Shown: positions 12,231-23,871, counted from the stretch's first letter. The stretch is DNA of 64,000 bases from Helichrysum umbraculigerum (GCA_949592205.1 CATIUR010000006.1:12417001-12481000), one strand, 5' to 3'. Notes: generated from the sequence alone by a model not told the origin. Program-made: numbers and translations.

Positions 12231-12856
12231 TATATACTTGCAGAATAATCCGATGGATTATTGGGACTCGGGACACTTAGTAACAAATCAACATATGTTG
12301 TGGTTCCTACATGGGTAGATGACCTAATTCTAGGAACACGTACTTCTATGTAAAGACAAATAACAGATGCATACTAAACTCCACTATCTAGTAAATCATC
12401 ATATGGTTAGGATAACCTACACCCCGATATATAACTTTTGTAATGTCTTTGCAAACTCATTTGATCTAAATATACGGTGGATAACCGCTTTTTATAATAC
12501 GGATGGTATTATTATCATACGATTTCATATTAAATACTCTGTGAACTCACCAGCTTTATAGCTGACCTGTTTTAGTATGTATTCTCAGGTAGCCCGCAGG
12601 ATTAGGACCACTACAAGCTATGCTAGCTCGAGTCGCATGTTTTCAAACATTTGGGACAACTCTGCATTTATTTTTGTATTTCAAATTATGTATTTGAAAA
12701 TCATTATTAACTTTGTAAACGTTTTATTTGGTAAATGTATAACTATTTTCAACGTCTCATTTAGAGTCGTTCATTATATATCTTTGTGCTTGTGATATTT
12801 GATTTAGTAACACCCGACCCGATCACTTCCGCAAACCGAAATTCGAGGGTGTTACA

Positions 12857-14346
12857 GATTGGTATCAGAGCCTAAGGTTATAGTGAACTAGGTTGCATTT
12901 AGTGGGCCTAGACTATGACCGTTAGGCTGTATTCCCCATTAGGTATGACTGGTTCAGGAATTACATCATACGAGTTTAATTTAACATAGCGTAGCTAACT
13001 ATGTACAATTAAATAAAGATGATGTAAGATCTGAAAGGGGTTATACTGAAACAGGAATGCGTAGTTGACTCTGATTGTTATTTGCTAGACACCCTAGGCT
13101 ATTATATGTACTGTAGGTATATATGAATAGGCCTTACGTGTATATTATTCCTACATATCTGTATACATGTAGGTACGATTACATCTGACATGATTCCGCT
13201 GTAGTACTGATATATATTTTCGAAGTGGCATATCGCCAGCTTCCCAACCTTTACAACTTGACCTCAAATTTTGACCAGGTTGGTCACGACTGATTAGTAT
13301 TGCGAGGGATGCTCGTAATGACTAAGTCCACGAATTACCTTCAAACTTACTGACGGCCCGAGGGCTATACTTGTGTAACACCACGGCACGTAATGCCACG
13401 ATTTCACTGTATGTTAATACCACGATTTGAGCACGTTAGTGCAACTCTCATAGCATGTTGATGCTACACTCACAGTACTTGGGTACTGCAATTACGGTGC
13501 CGCGGGCACTTCATTACAGCACGTGGTGCTGCGTTTCATAGTACTTAGGTACTGCAATTACCAAACATTAGTATTTCAACTACTGTGCTGATAGCACTGC
13601 ATTATAGCACTAGATGCTACTTCAATTTTTCATGTAGACTTGTTATAGTTACATGTACACCATATATGTATATACGACCGATTAGGCAGGTAATGCTGTA
13701 ATCAATAAATACACACCCAGTTTAAACCTGGTGCTACGCATAGAAATCCCATGACTTATACACATACAGCCTTGGAGGCTACGTTCAAGAAATATACGAT
13801 CCCTACATACCTATAGTACTTTGAGTACCGCATTACAGGGCGTGACACTACTTTTACGGCACAGGGTGCTGCATTTACAATACGTAGTTTTGCAAGTACG
13901 GTGTTTCGGACACTGTACTCATGGTATGTTAACTTCGCATTTCAGTACAAATAGTACTGCATTTATGGTACAGTTAGTACTACACTTATAGCACTTGGTA
14001 CTACACACACGGTAGGTTAGTACTGCATTATGATCTGTAGGATCATCACATAGCATAGCCTTGAACGACTATTGGGAATAATACTACTTGGTCATGATTA
14101 TGACTGCCAATCAAAACTACTTAACTAAAAACCATCATTGGGAAGGTGAACAAATAAACACAACGATTTGATAACTCGATAGGAACAAAAATCGTCACTT
14201 CAAAAATCACGTAACGCGGGACGATGTCCGCCACACACAAAAACTGGAAACCTCAACTTAGATACGGATATAGAATCCTATCTCATTCTTATAAAATACT
14301 TGGGGAAATCAACAACTCATACACTTTTGCCTTTTCTTAAAGGAAC
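12857..14346 (+). other. Element A primer-binding site, conserved leader and hairpin-rich leader
   Basis: TGGTATCAGAGCC (12860-12872) is the tRNA-iMet primer site three bases after the 5' LTR. The following ~220 bp match elements B and D. From about 13380 to 14040 the noncoding leader holds further short inverted repeats, for example GCAC-GTTA-GTGC, AGCAT-GTTG-ATGCT, CAGTAC-TTGG-GTACTG, GTGCC-GCG-GGCAC, CAGCAC-GTG-GTGCTG and GTACT-TTG-AGTAC. No gene is seen before the gag start at 14347. Confidence 0.82.
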
Positions 14347-15357
14347 ATGTCTTCGAGACAACTGACTTTCGACGAAGCTGAACTCGCCCGATACATTGCT
14401 CAAGGAGTGACCGATGCGTTACTCTCACGAAACCTACGAACTGACGGCGAGGCCGCACTAAACAACCCACTCCAAACGAGACCCTGCACTTATAAAGAAT
14501 TTATGAGGTGCAAACCACTACACTTCTCGGGAACCGAAGGAGCCATTGGCTTAACTAGGTGGATTGAGAAAATGGAATCCATATTCTGTCTCTGCGAATG
14601 CCCTGACGACCGCAAGGTCAGACTCTCTACTTGCACTTTCGAGGAAGGTGCACTTACCTGGTGGAACACCCAAGTTCAGTCTATGAGCACCGAAGTTGCT
14701 TACGGGATGCCTTGGGAGGAACTGAAACAAATGCTCAAGGAAGAGTATTGTCCTAACGAGGAAATACATCGACTCGAGGTTGAACTCTGGAACCTCACTG
14801 TGAAAGGGAATGACATCACCTCGTACACCACTCGATTCCAACAATTGGCACCCTTATGCCCAAACATAGTAAACTCAGAGTCCACGCGTATCAGAAAGTA
14901 CATTTTAGGTCTTCCCGAACCTATCCGAGGGAACGTCATCTCATCCGCACCTACAACCATCCGAAAAGCCATACGTTTGGCTCATGAACTAATGGCGATG
15001 AAAGCCGACTATGAGACACTCCCTCGATCTCCTAATCCCAATAGCAAGAGGAAATGGGATGGAAATTCCAGCAATAGCCACGAGCTAACCTTAAGACCTG
15101 AAACCGTACCACTTAACATAATCAAACCCGGAGAAAAGAAATACAAGGGAAACAAACCCTTCTGCCCCAAATGCGAAAGCCATCATACGGGGGCGTGTGG
15201 AACGCCATGCAATAGGTGCAAAAGCTATGGGCACCCAACCAAGAACTGTAGAGTCCCTACTACTATCTCAAACCCTAACGGCCCGAAGGTCTGTTTCGAA
15301 TGTGGAGACCCTGGACACCTCAAAAGAGACTGCCCGAGACTCTACAATAACGCCTAG
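14347..15357 (+). CDS. Gag protein of element A (no pol)
   Basis: A 336-residue frame from ATG at 14347. The gag core (about residues 45-215) includes the GTEGAIGL and GALTWW stretches also seen in the B and D Gag proteins. Two CCHC knuckles bind RNA: C288-C291-H296-C301 and C316-C319-H324-C329. It ends a few residues after the second knuckle, where B and D continue into protease. So this is a nucleocapsid-forming protein without the enzymatic half, not an interrupted gag-pol: no remnants of reverse transcriptase or integrase follow. It could form particles with, or be processed by, enzymes from related autonomous elements. Confidence 0.92.
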   Translation: MSSRQLTFDEAELARYIAQGVTDALLSRNLRTDGEAALNNPLQTRPCTYKEFMRCKPLHFSGTEGAIGLTRWIEKMESIFCLCECPDDRKVRLSTCTFEEGALTWWNTQVQSMSTEVAYGMPWEELKQMLKEEYCPNEEIHRLEVELWNLTVKGNDITSYTTRFQQLAPLCPNIVNSESTRIRKYILGLPEPIRGNVISSAPTTIRKAIRLAHELMAMKADYETLPRSPNPNSKRKWDGNSSNSHELTLRPETVPLNIIKPGEKKYKGNKPFCPKCESHHTGACGTPCNRCKSYGHPTKNCRVPTTISNPNGPKVCFECGDPGHLKRDCPRLYNNA

Positions 15358-15786
15358 AGGGATCTCTAAGGTAGGAAGGTTACGTCCTTTCTCAACAACT
15401 TAATCCTTTAACTCTTTAAACATATATATGTCATTCTTTCACACCATTTTGTAAATTCGAACGCTTAGGGCGTCATCAGAAAGGCTCGACTAGGTCAAGT
15501 TAAACTTAGAGTTTGCTCTTAGCAGACTAGCTAACTTATTATCTGCTAGGTATTTGGTCCTGACAGGATTTTCCCGTAGACGATTACCTAAGGATAACTA
15601 ATCTGAATGTGACTATCACGATAAACCGCGACACAGTCATGGATTGACTGCTTCCAAACTCGATACAGACATTGTATGTCTACTACCTACGTGATACATT
15701 CCTCGTACGTACATTGCTCCCTATACTCTCTGCGACCACGACCCTACTTTAAATTTCGGGACGAAATTTTCTTAACAGGGGGAGAA
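15358..15786 (+). other. Element A 3' noncoding region, hairpin and polypurine tract
   Basis: No coding similarity seen. AATTTCGGGACGAAATT (15752-15768) is the same hairpin as in B and D, and TAACAGGGGGAGAA (15773-15786) is the polypurine tract abutting the 3' LTR. The pol region found in B and D at this place is absent. Confidence 0.82.
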
Positions 15787-18700
15787 TGTAACACCCGGTC
15801 AAAAAGGCAAATTTTCGCGCCTATTTTAAACTTTAAACAATCGTATTTAGTACGTATTACTTTTAAATAATGTATTGTTATTTTTAATAAACGTTATTTA
15901 TACGGGAAATATTAAATTATTTTAGAACATAAATCGTTTTGCTTAAAACACGTTTTAGTTGGATGAAACTTAAATACTTTCGTATCATTTAAAAATGATA
16001 TATTCAAAAACTAAAACGACTCGAACGATTTAAACTTAAACATTTTATTCTATAAAATGTTCCAAGTCGAAACCATTATTAATTATACGAATAAATATTG
16101 CGAATTTAGAAATAATAATTATTTTACGAACGGGTACCAAAACACGGGTCAAAATACCACGAAGCGGGGCGAACCGGGGCCAACCACCTCCAATTATTGG
16201 AGATGGCCGGCCATCTCATATACTCCCTCCCCATTCCCATTTTTCCTTCCCATTTTCATTCCCACACCCCATCTCTCTCTCGGCTCATACAACCCGACAC
16301 CACCACCATCATCATCGGCACAAACAGCAGCAGCCGGAGCAACAACAACATCATCACCATCGTCATCATCAGCAGCAACATCATCATCTTCATCATAATT
16401 ATCATCCGACTTCATCATCATTTTCACCATTTTCGGATTACATTTCATTTGGTAAGAAAACCTTCGATCTACACTTGGATTCATGTTTATATCACTTAAA
16501 TCATCATATATTATCATTATATAAGTTTATTATTGTCGATTTGGTGGTTTTTGGCTTCGATCCGTGGGTTTGGGTGAAAACCCGTCGAGCAGACGGAAGT
16601 GTCGCCCACAGACCAAAAACAGTGTAGCGACACTACCTGAGTGCCGCTAAAACATTTATGCCGTCACTTCTATAGTGACGCACTCATTCAACTTTCGGTA
16701 GAAACAGGCGACACTTCTCAAGTGTCGCTATCTTCAGCAGAAACCACAACCTTCGGTAGAAACGAACTACGTCACTAAGTCCTCTGCGTCACTTCCCAAG
16801 TGACGCTATATGCGTCACTAACCTCATAGCGGCACTAATTAAGTGTCGTTAAAATGCTGAATTTTCCAAACTTCTGAGTCACTAGCCTAGTGACGCTATA
16901 AACCTCTCAGTGACGCATGAAGTGTCGCTATTATCAGTTTTTGAACTAAAAACTCACTTTTAAAATGTCAAACTTATCCGGGAACATATACGCAAGTATA
17001 TACGAACCGAAACGCGTTTAAACGAGGTTATTTATACGAAAAACACTATAATTATATTTTCAAAATATAATTCCAATACGCCGCGAACGAACCGAACTTT
17101 CTTACAAACTTTGAAACGTAAACGCGTGTCAAACACATTGAGTACGATTTAATCGATTAAGCAAACGAATTGGATAATTTATGTCTATATACTTATACGA
17201 AACCTCACGTGTTTAGGACACTAGGAGGTCTTCATTTCACTCGCGCGTAACTTAAGGGTTGCTAGCTCTCCCAGGTGAGTTCATAGCCCCTCCTTTTTAC
17301 TGTTTTCACTGATTTTGGGGGAGATACATACTCATGATTTATTTACTTTTCGTTGATAAACGAACTTACAATTGCTTTACAAATGTTTGCAAATGACATG
17401 TTAGACTCCAACACCCTTGTGACAACCGTACATCATATGCAAGCTAAGTGTGCCTTAGCAAGACAACAACTAGATTTATACAAGGAATAACATTTGAACA
17501 CTTCGTCACATCGGCGATTCAGTATTACTAGATTTGGCTAGTTGCTCGTGAAACACAACCTAGAGACCACACTTACTAATCAAGTCACGATTTATAGAAC
17601 CGACTGATAGTATCCATTATTTAAGTGTTGTAAGTACTTTTCGACAACTAAGTGATGTAATGACACACTTAGGCATTATATACTACTCAGAATAGCTAGG
17701 TGGCGTTTATACGCATCTAGACATGACATGCTACTCCCATCATCTGGGTGGTGATTAGTCACACTTAGAAACATTATAAACACTAGACTTAAATCATAGG
17801 TGTAGATTGTTAGATTACACCTTCAGTATTACCGTAGGGTAATAAACACACATAAATTGAGTGTAGTGTTTATCTGTAGATAGCTTACACTAATTTATGC
17901 ATACATAAACTGTTAAGCACGTAGTGCTTCATTAACGATAAACAAGCATGTAATGCTTCATCTGATCATACAGTAGGCATGTTATGCTACTGCCGAGCCT
18001 GTAAGGCCATCACTGGGCGCGTTGCGCTACTTCCGGGCACGTTGTGCTACTTCCGGGTTCGTTGAACCACTACTTGGCACGTGGTGCTACTTCCGATTAC
18101 ATGTACATGATGATGTACACACGCTTACACTAACAAGCACGCTGTGCTTCGCTTATATATATACATATACATGTACACACCCTATTTACACCATTAAGCA
18201 CGTAGTGCTTCATTAACGTTAAACAAGCATGTAATGCTTCATTTGATCATACAGTAGGCATGTTATGCTACTGCCGAGCCTGTAAGGCCATCACTGGGCG
18301 CGTTGCGCTACTTCCGGGCACGTTGTGCTACTTCCGGGTTCGCTGAACCACTACTTGGCACGTAGTGCTACTACTGATTTCCTACACATGTTGATGTTTA
18401 CATTACTACATTGCTAAGCACGTGGTGCTTCATACTTACGCATACCTATTACACACATCAGGCACGGAGTGCCTCACTACATTTTACTTTAAGCACGCGG
18501 TGCTTCATTGTATATCCAGTTTAAGCACGTGGTGCTCTTGAACATAAAGTATGCACGTAGTGCTACTTTCATTACTTATATACTTGCAGAATAATCCGAT
18601 GGATTATTGGGACTCGGGACACTTAGTAACAAATCAACATATGTTGTGGTTCCTACATGGGTAGATGACCTAATTCTAGGAACACGTACTTCTATGTAAA

Positions 18701-19199
18701 GACAAATAACAGATGCATACTAAACTCCACTATCTAGTAAATCATCATATGGTTAGGATAACCTACACCCCGATATATAACTTTTGTAATGTCTTTGCAA
18801 ACTCATTTGATCTAAATATACGGTGGATAACCGCTTTTTATAATACGGATGGTATTATTATCATACGATTTCATATTAAATACTCTGTGAACTCACCAGC
18901 TTTATAGCTGACCTGTTTTAGTATGTATTCTCAGGTGGCCCGCAGGATTAGGACCACTACAAGCTATGCTAGCTCGAGTCGCATGTTTTCAAACATTTGG
19001 GACAACTCTGCATTTATTTTTGTATTTCAAATTATGTATTTGAAAATCATTAACTTTGTAAACGTTTTATTTGGTAAATGTATAACTATTTTCAACGTCT
19101 CATTTAGAGTCGTTCATTATATATCTTTGTGCTTGTGATATTTGATTTAGTAACACCCGACCCGATCGCTTCCGCAAACCGAAATTCGAGGGTGTTACA
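15787..19199 (+). repeat. Element A 3' LTR (uninterrupted)
   Basis: TGTAACACCC...GGGTGTTACA, 3413 bp, followed by the target duplication GTAAT (19200-19204). It shows the pre-insertion state of the element B target near 16513-16522. Differences from the 5' LTR are mostly C/T, as expected for methylated repeats. Confidence 0.94.
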
Positions 19200-19605
19200 G
19201 TAATCACATGTGATTGAACATCAAAGTATCAATCACATATGATTAAAGATTAATCAAATAAGGATTTTCAAATCATTGACCGTAATTATACAATTAAGTA
19301 AAAATCAAGTTGAAATCATACATGACTTATCATATATCAGTAAATTATTCATTAAATATAAATTTTTAAATGCAAATCATATATGATTATATACAAAATC
19401 ATATGTGATCATATAACAAATCACATGTGATTAAATGTAATCACATGTGATTTTTAATGAAAACAATTGCAATTTTTAAAATTCTATTTATAATTATTAA
19501 TGTATATGAATATTAAGCTGTAATCACATGTTAATTAACATATACCATAAATAAATAACGTGGATAAATTTTAACTTTTTATCATAAATCACATGTGATT
19601 ATATT
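19200..19605. repeat. Cluster of AATCACATGTGATT palindromes
   Basis: The 14-bp perfect palindrome AATCACATGTGATT occurs at about 19202, 19418, 19438 and 19586, with variants (AATCACATATGATT, AATCATATATGATT, AATCATATGTGATC, AATCACATGTTA) near 19231, 19376, 19399 and 19521. Eight in 400 bp exceeds what AT-rich DNA would give by chance. Element A inserted at the first one. The CACATGTG core contains an E-box (CANNTG). Confidence 0.75.
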
Positions 19606-19619
19606 GTAAACCCCGACAA

Positions 19620-19862
19620 AAAAGAAAAGAATAAAACTTGGTCGAAAGTATAGTTTGCGAGATCTCTAATCAAAGAGAAAAAGACGCCGATTCCGAATAT
19701 GTAATTTTTTTAATTTATGGACATACGGTTTGTGAGATATGTAATGTTAGGGGTAAAAGTGGAAGTGGGTTTTGTAAAGAAATTGGGCAATCCTACTGGT
19801 TCCCTCATTCTCTACTTTTTTACCATTCTTATTTGAACTCACCTCTTAGAATGATTACTTAA
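19620..19862. mobile_element. Partial MITE related to the telomere-core MITE
   Basis: The stretch with TTTGTGAGATATGTAATGTT, a GGGTAAAAGTGG-like block, TGGTTCCCTCATTCTC and TTATTTGAAC resembles the right arm of the element at 49732-50521. Only one arm is seen. A 74-residue ORF here is not protein-like. Confidence 0.5.
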
Positions 19863-20049
19863 ATCAAGTTAAAAAGTAATGAAGATGTTATACCAAAATG
19901 CAAACAGAGAATAATTAAAAGCGAAACAAACAGAATAGTAGTTAATTAAATTGTCCTTAAAGACATTTAAAAACAAAAAATAAAAAAATAAAGTCTTAAT
20001 CATATTAGTTATTGTTTTTTACAATAATTGAAAGAACGTAAATTTTAAT

Positions 20050-20395
20050 TTTAGTATTGTCAACCTTTTAAGGATTAACACACAGGTAGGGTATTAAACT
20101 TTCACAAGATGTTCAATTTAGGAAACAATCTATTTTTTGTAACAAAAAAAGATAACTTAACTTTTAAAACTTGTCATCTAGTGGAAAATGGAACCGATTA
20201 GCAACATTTTGATTGATCTTTTTGAACAATTTTATAAACTTTAGTTTTCCTAAAACACATTTTATTGAGTTTAGTTATCCTTACGCATATTACGTATAGT
20301 TAGGGTTGATTTAAGTAAACAAAATTTGTTCTTTCCCTAAATTGAACATTTTGTGAAAGTTTGATACTCTTGTTGTCTATTAGCCTACCTTTTAA
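20050..20395. mobile_element. Foldback (hairpin) element
   Basis: The left arm around 20080-20135 (GTATTAAACTTTCACAAGAT and on) reappears inverted at about 20325-20395, giving imperfect arms of about 70 bp. No ORF. A MITE relic is the likely explanation; I could not define a clear target duplication. Confidence 0.5.
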
Positions 20396-20403
20396 ATATT
20401 CAA

Positions 20404-21045
20404 AACGCAATCACGATCAAAGATGGACACCAAATTCTTGAAGATGTATATAAAATTTGCTAAAATGTATGTTGGACGTTTACTATCTTAAATGGGCCCA
20501 TAAACAATTCAAGCCAATATCAATTTTTTTAAGAAATAAATAGGAAGCCCAAAATGTTTAATAAAATTATTTTGTTGGCTACACAATTCAATAGTGCAGT
20601 TGGCCAATCATCATTTTTCCAAAATTACAAATTTTATATTTTTGATCCTTCAATTTTTTTAATATAGACAGAATGGTCCCTCCAATAATAATAATCTCAA
20701 ATTTTATTTATGCAGTTCAACAACACAGAGTAGTTTCCCATTGTAGTAATACTATTGTGTAAAATATATGTGTTTGATAGTGAAATCGAGTTTAAAATAA
20801 ATAAACTAAATGATAACGTAATAAAAAGGCATTAAACGAAGGTGGTTACGGAAAATAAGAAAACAAATTATGAAAGTTTCAAATCATAATCACGATCAAA
20901 TATGGAACACTAATTCTAAAAGATGTTTACATAAAGATCTCCAATATATATGTTGGAGGTTTACTATTTAAATGAGCCCTTAAAGAATTTAGGCATAGAT
21001 CAATTTGTTTAAGAAATAATTAGTAGGCCCAAGAAGTTATACAAT
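20404..21045. repeat. Diverged direct repeat in AT-rich intergenic DNA
   Basis: About 160 bp starting with AATCACGATCAAAGATGG at about 20408 recurs, roughly three quarters identical, at about 20886-21045. Nothing gene-like lies between. Confidence 0.5.
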
Positions 21046-22185
21046 TCGGTTACTAAGTATATACAAATAATACTGTCTAGAAGCCATATTCTGGAATTCA
21101 AAATATATTCCACTAAACATTAATCATAGGGATTCGTTTTGTTTGCATGTAACAGTAACAAAAAAAAACATAAAAAATTAAGCAAGGTATAAAAGTAGCC
21201 AAAGTAATCATAAATCCATATTATATATGTTTTTGGGCTCAAGAATTAGACTCGAAAATGTAAATCACAACAGGTAAGTTAGCATGTTATTTTACTATAC
21301 TAATCGTTCATTAAGTAAAATAGGGATTTGCGGTTGTTCTTTCTCCATATGACAAATAGGGATTTGTATAGAAACTGATATATGATGCTTTGACGATAAT
21401 ATATGAATAGGTAATAGCCCATAAATAATTATTGATTTTAGGAGTTATAGCTTTGTAACATTTAAGAACTGCTCATCGATCGATTAGTAATGCTTAAATG
21501 ATAATCTCGGTTTAACTTTTGATTTTGAACTAATTTAAAGATATTGATTTACATTATCGACTAGTTAATTTCAAGTTCACTTTGGTGTGGAAGAAATAGT
21601 ACAAAGAAGAATTGGTTAGTAAATAAATAAATGTCTCAATATTATTATAGTTTATGTATATGTTTATTTAGTCAGTTTTGTAACAAAGGCTAATTATATT
21701 AATAGTACAATCAATGAAAATTAAATCCTGCAAATTTATTCATCCATGTTGGAATCTGAAAAGTTGATGGTAAAATTGTTCGTTGACTAAAGAGAGTCGC
21801 CATATTCAATTTGAGAAGACAAACGAAATTGAGAAACCAAAATTCCTCATCTTTTTATGATTAGAAAAAATTTAGAAATGTAAGGAAACTTATTCAATAC
21901 GATTCAATTTTGAAAATCAAATTTTCAGTTTTTTGAATTTGAATTATGGTTTCATAAACTCATTTTAATTGATAAAACAATTAAGTGAGGATGTAATTGT
22001 GGTTATGTCATAGGGGTAAAATAGTACTTGCAAATCCCATAAGACACTTATAAGCTAATCATTTAGATCAATGGCACTAATCAATATAGTTTAAATAATA
22101 AGGGTTCAAGATTCACTTACGAAGGCTAAACTAAAAAATGATTATCTACTTTACACTCTCTTATAATTAATAATAATAAATAATA

Positions 22186-22189
<4 letters not shown>
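21046..22189. other. AT-rich intergenic DNA
   Basis: No long ORF, RNA gene or clear repeat seen. Confidence 0.5.

Positions 22190-22271
<82 letters not shown>
22190..22271. repeat. (TA)n-(GA)n microsatellite
   Basis: About 29 TA units (22190-22248) followed directly by about 12 GA units. ORFs across it are artefacts. Confidence 0.95.
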
Positions 22272-22272
<1 letters not shown>

Positions 22273-22285
22273 TTTATCATTAAGT

Positions 22286-22492
22286 TAAAATACACTTTTT
22301 CCGTCTTGTTCACCTTTCCATTTTGATAAGTTCCAAAATAATTGTGATCTTTCAAATTCAACCAATAAAAATGCTTGAAAATGGTAAAGATGAGATATTA
22401 TTATTGGCTAACAGTAATAAATTCACTTTTCTTAAACTGCGTATTTCATGCATGGCGACAATAATTCTGGAACGGAGAAAGTATTTTTTGAG
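22286..22492. mobile_element. Stowaway-like MITE relic
   Basis: Inverted ends AATACACTTTTTCCGTC at about 22291 and, on the other strand, AATACTTTCTCCGTTCC ending at about 22490, resembling the CTCCGTTCC ends of Stowaway MITEs. Degenerate, so moderate confidence only. Confidence 0.4.
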
Positions 22493-22570
22493 AAAAACTA
22501 AAATGCATATTGGTACCCTAATCTTGGTTAACTAAGTTATTTAGTTCCCTGAATTTGTAATGGTATAGTA

Positions 22571-23204
22571 TCTACAATACTATAAAAGTTGAGTCCTATT
22601 ATATTAAATGATGATATTAAATGTATTATTTAAATAATTTATTACTAATAATCTAATTTATAAGATTTTTATATATAATTGATAATATTTAAGCTTTTTA
22701 AACAATATAACTTTCTCATCTAATTTATATAAGCCTTTTTTATTTATTATTATTAATTAAATTATTAAAGTTTGAGTTTATGAGTAAATTTTAGTATTAG
22801 ATTTTGACCTTAAAAGTTGATTCCTATATGATATTAAATGATGATAGTAAATGTATTATTTAAATAATTAATTATTACTAATAATCTAATTTATAAGATT
22901 TTTATATATAATTTATAATACTAAATACACTTTTTAAACATAATAATCTATAATCTAATTTATAAGATTTTTATATTCATTCTTATAAATTAATTATTAA
23001 AGTTTGAGTTTATGAGTAAATGTTAGTATTAGATAAATCATTTAAACATTATAGTACTTCTAAGTAGTAATAAATGTTTTAAATCTGAGTCCTCTAATAT
23101 TGTTAGTATTTTATATACTATTTAAACAATATAATACGGTGGTTACATAATATTAGTTATACGTAGTAAACGTTTTAAGATGTCTTACAATAAATGATAC
23201 ATAG
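22571..23204. repeat. AT-rich repeat with Helitron-like 5' start; internal direct repeats
   Basis: TCTACAATACTATAAAAG at 22571 follows an A and resembles plant Helitron 5' ends (A|TC...). A block of about 130-200 bp beginning AAAAGTTGA(G/T)TCCTA repeats at 22584 and 22813, with a third partial copy near 22945. The segment from 22579 is copied at 32986-33611. No gene. Confidence 0.55.
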
Positions 23205-23213
23205 TAATAATAA

Positions 23214-23680
23214 GGGCAAATGGCCCGAAAGGGGAACCAAGTTGTCAAAAATTGCCAATAAAAGGAATATCAAGTTTACTGATGCCCAAAAAGGAGTTAC
23301 ATTTTAAAATTGAAACAATTGGGGGAATATTATCCGAAAACTTGGAAAACCAGTCATTTTCATTAATACGTTTTTTTGTAAATTGAACAAGTCATTTTCA
23401 TTGATATATTTAAAAAAAAATGAGTAAAATTTTTAAAAACATTTATAAAAAACCGTATCAAAAGACACTGTTTGACTAATGATTTCATCTTTAAAAACAT
23501 TTTTAAAAACATTTACAAAAAATCATATTAATGAAAATGACTGGTTCTCCAGGTTCCCGGTTAATGTTCCCCCAATTGTTTCAATTTTAAAATGTAACTC
23601 CTTTTTGGGCATTACTAAACTTGATATTCCCTTTATTGGCAATTTTTGACAACTTGATTCCCCTTTCGGGCTATTTGCCC
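23214..23680. mobile_element. Long-TIR MITE, Mutator-like (MULE)
   Basis: 467 bp whose first ~157 bp recur inverted at the end with about 90% identity (GGGCAAATGGCCCGAAAGG... against GGGCAAATAGCCCGAAAGG...). A 9-bp target duplication TAATAATAA lies at 23205-23213 and 23681-23689. Long TIRs with 9-bp duplications are typical of Mutator-like elements. No transposase. Confidence 0.85.
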
Positions 23681-23783
23681 TAATAATAAAGTAACTAAAT
23701 TATTTCAAAATAATTAGTAAGTTACATAATAGAAGTTAGCGGGTTAACTTCACTTGATCAACTAAATTCTTTCAAAATAATTG

Positions 23784-23871
23784 TACTCTGAACCATCCGC
23801 GACAACACTCGGAGTACAAGAATTGTCGCGGATGAGGACTGGTGCAACGTTGTCGCGGATGGTTCAGAGTA
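23784..23871. repeat. Perfect 23-bp inverted repeat
   Basis: 23784-23806 (begins TACTCTGAACC) is exactly repeated in inverse at 23849-23871, with about 42 bp between and another GTCGCGGATG motif in the loop. It lies in the part missing from copy 2. It may be a MITE core or a small-RNA hairpin. Confidence 0.75.

Larger units (their letters stand above)
10172..12856 (+). repeat. Element A 5' LTR, second part
   Basis: Continuation of the A 5' LTR after element B; it begins with the duplicated TATAT target and aligns with 16518-19199. It contains a long-stem hairpin group (10250-10590), a micro-hairpin array (11569-12230) and the LTR end GGGTGTTACA. Small ORFs inside it recur in the 3' LTR but look non-coding. 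Confidence 0.92.
53..19199 (+). mobile_element. Element A: gag-only Ty3/Gypsy LTR retrotransposon, interrupted by element B
   Basis: The LTRs begin TGTAACACCC and end GGGTGTTACA. The 3' LTR is 15787-19199 (3413 bp); the 5' LTR is split into 53-788 and 10172-12856 by element B. Flanking GTAAT at 48-52 and 19200-19204 is the target duplication. The internal part (12857-15786) has a tRNA-iMet type primer-binding site, one gag ORF and a polypurine tract, but no protease, reverse transcriptase or integrase. Without element B it would be about 9.76 kb. By eye I count about 12 substitutions (nearly all transitions) and one 3-bp indel between the LTRs, so the insertion is young. It resembles the gag-only non-autonomous elements called TR-GAG. 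Confidence 0.93.
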
